This document shows positions 14,787 to 15,997 of a DNA stretch of 15,997 bases, in pieces. The stretch lies in assembly GCA_030620375.1 (NCBI GenBank), contig JAUXEW010000037.1, positions 1 through 15,997 of the forward strand, given 5' to 3'. Below the pieces are notes generated by a model. It was not told where the DNA came from, ran no database searches, and was given only the letters and a program-made list of their open reading frames with translations. Position 1 is the first letter of the stretch; each line of letters opens with the position of its first letter. The translations under genes were made by a program, and so were the position numbers. The stretch is from Desulfobacteraceae bacterium. Lineage in GTDB: Bacteria; Desulfobacterota; Desulfobacteria; Desulfobacterales; UBA5616.

Positions 14787-15842
14787 ATGAACAAACGTTT
14801 CAAACAAATCCTGGAAATAAATCCAATTGAAACCTCATCCCCTTGCCGGATTGATATGGGAGGGACTCTTGATATCAGTACTTTTTATTATCCGCTGATG
14901 TATCTCTCACCGTGTACGTTTAATATGGCTATAGGATTAAGGACGCGGGTAAAACTTCTTCCTTACACCAAGAACCGTGTAAAAATATCATCTACCGGCT
15001 TTAACAGCGTTGAATATCCGTTGGCTGAGGCCCCCTTTGACCATCCGCTTGGGCTGATGTTTGCCATTGCCGCTTATTTTAGGGCAGAGGGCGTTCATAT
15101 TTTGATTGATTCGGCATCACCACCGAGAAGTGCCCTGGGCGGATCATCCGTTGCGGCCGTGGCGCTGGTTGGCGCATTCTCAAAACTATCCGGACCTTCA
15201 GAACTGGTTCCCCCTTCCAGACAAAAGATTGCATTACTCGCTCAACATATTGAAACACTTGTGGCCGGGGCTCCCTGCGGTTTACAAGATCAACTCGCGG
15301 CGGTTTACGGCGGGGTCAACGCTTGGTACTGGCGGCCGGGGATTCGTGGTTCGGTGTTTGTGAAAAAGACCATTGTGAAAAAGAATCGCCACAAATCGAT
15401 AGAAGATTGTCTCCTGCTGGCATATTGCGGCATACCGCATGAGTCATTGAATATTAACGACAAGTGGAGAAAACAGTTTATCTCTGGAAAATATCGGGGG
15501 TATTGGGAAGAGATCGTTGGTTTTACACATCGGTTTATAGCGGCCCTTTCAAATAACGATATTAGAAATGCATGTCACTGGATGAACAAGGAAACGGAGA
15601 TTCGACGAAAGATGACACCTGATGTCCTGGATGATCTTGGAGATCAGCTGGTTGGTTCAGCACAAAACTGCAATTGTGGCGCACGATTTTCAGGAGCAGG
15701 AGGGGGTGGCTGTCTATGGGCAATTGGAGCCAAGAAGAATATAAAAACCTTAAAGAAGCAATGGGAAGACATATTATCGGAAAGGGATACCGCTTGTCTG
15801 CTTGAAGCCAAAATAGATGGGCGGGGACTCTTGTATCATTAA
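14787..15842 (+). CDS. GHMP-family small-molecule (sugar) kinase
   Basis: This encodes 351 residues with all three GHMP motifs. Motif 1 is SPCRIDMGGTLDIS (18-31), the substrate-side motif. Motif 2 is the phosphate-binding loop PPRSALGGSSVAAVA (112-126). Motif 3 is ARFSGAGGGGCLWAIG (299-314). GLQDQLAAVYGG (165-176) carries Asp168, the position of the catalytic base in heptose- and galactose-kinase-like members. The 'RIDxGGTLDI' form groups it with uncharacterised GHMP kinases and D-glycero-D-manno-heptose 7-phosphate kinase or galactokinase relatives. ATP-dependent phosphorylation of a sugar is expected, but the substrate cannot be read from the sequence. It starts 32 bases after recO and ends 60 bases before ligA. 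No nucleotide-sugar or LPS genes are in view to suggest the pathway. Confidence 0.85.
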   Translation: MNKRFKQILEINPIETSSPCRIDMGGTLDISTFYYPLMYLSPCTFNMAIGLRTRVKLLPYTKNRVKISSTGFNSVEYPLAEAPFDHPLGLMFAIAAYFRAEGVHILIDSASPPRSALGGSSVAAVALVGAFSKLSGPSELVPPSRQKIALLAQHIETLVAGAPCGLQDQLAAVYGGVNAWYWRPGIRGSVFVKKTIVKKNRHKSIEDCLLLAYCGIPHESLNINDKWRKQFISGKYRGYWEEIVGFTHRFIAALSNNDIRNACHWMNKETEIRRKMTPDVLDDLGDQLVGSAQNCNCGARFSGAGGGGCLWAIGAKKNIKTLKKQWEDILSERDTACLLEAKIDGRGLLYH

Positions 15843-15883
15843 ACACTTGAACAATGAGGTTCTGCTAAGCCTATGAGTTTTGC

Positions 15884-15892
15884 GGGAGGTGA
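15884..15892 (+). promoter_or_regulatory. Strong ribosome binding site for ligA
   Basis: GGGAGGTGA is a near-perfect match to the anti-Shine-Dalgarno complement, 10 bases upstream of ATG 15903. A closer ATG at 15893 opens only a short frame that ends within about 50 bases, so it is not the start of ligA. Confidence 0.65.
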
Positions 15893-15902
15893 ATGAAATT
15901 TT

Positions 15903-15997
15903 ATGTCCGATTCAATACGCCCCCAGATCCGGGAAAAAGTTGAAAAACTAAGGAAAATCCTTCATTGGAGTAATTATCGGTACTACGTCCTGGATGA
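15903..15997 (+). CDS. ligA: NAD-dependent DNA ligase LigA, 5' end
   Basis: Thirty-one codons are visible before the window ends. The peptide has a charged helix (IREKVEKLRKIL) followed by NYRYYVLD, the N-terminal Ia domain signature of bacterial LigA (usual form 'LRxxLxxxNYxYYVLDxPxIxDxEYD'). This domain binds the NMN half of NAD+, and the YY pair aligns with the NMN-contacting Tyr of E. coli LigA. The enzyme seals nicks in replication and repair. A strong ribosome binding site supports the start. The catalytic KxDG and the rest lie beyond the window, so completeness cannot be judged. Confidence 0.88.
   Translation, partial: MSDSIRPQIREKVEKLRKILHWSNYRYYVLD

Noticed and set aside
1..15997. 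CRISPR array, tRNA, rRNA, IS element or prophage
   Set aside because: No spaced direct repeats, cloverleaf-like arms, transposase or phage structural proteins were seen on reading the window. A tRNAscan or Rfam search would be decisive.

Overview
The window looks like chromosomal DNA of a Gram-negative anaerobe of the Desulfobacterota, probably Desulfobacterales. This is inferred from protein style, moderate GC (roughly low-to-mid forties by eye) and the mix of outer-membrane biogenesis genes (lipoprotein, SurA/PpiC type) with a YhaO/YhaN pair. No marker gene fixes the taxon. Every convincing gene lies on the + strand.

Region 1 (1-1041) is an accessory or decaying stretch. It holds the 3' part of a MazF/PemK mRNA-interferase toxin gene and a perfect 11-bp inverted repeat. 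A short ORF follows with a textbook twin-arginine signal and a strong ribosome binding site. Its stop codon overlaps the start of an ORF that looks like only the N-terminal segment of a DprA-like protein. The remaining ~200 bases before yhaO hold only weak promoter-like signals.

Region 2 (1042-6272) is a two-gene operon with an ATGA overlap. It encodes a YhaO-type metallophosphoesterase nuclease and a 1323-residue YhaN-type SMC/Rad50-like ATPase. The ATPase has a hydrophobic hairpin, not a zinc hook, at the middle of its coiled coil.

Region 3 (6427-9960) is mfd, the transcription-repair coupling factor, complete with all expected motifs.

Region 4 (10023-12619) is a cell-envelope block: a SurA-like lipoprotein that lacks the parvulin domain, a periplasmic PpiC/SurA-type prolyl isomerase with a good sigma70-like promoter in front, and a RodZ-like membrane HTH protein.

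Region 5 (12633-15997) holds mgtE (magnesium transporter/channel), recO (recombination mediator), a GHMP-family sugar kinase and the first 31 codons of ligA (NAD-dependent DNA ligase).

Genome maintenance (yhaO, yhaN, mfd, recO, ligA) is interleaved with envelope functions. No CRISPR array, tRNA, rRNA, insertion sequence or prophage gene was seen. I found no convincing wholly new system. The best leads are the membrane-hairpin YhaN, the parvulin-less SurA lipoprotein paired with PpiC, and the overlapping Tat-signal/DprA-fragment pair beside the toxin gene.
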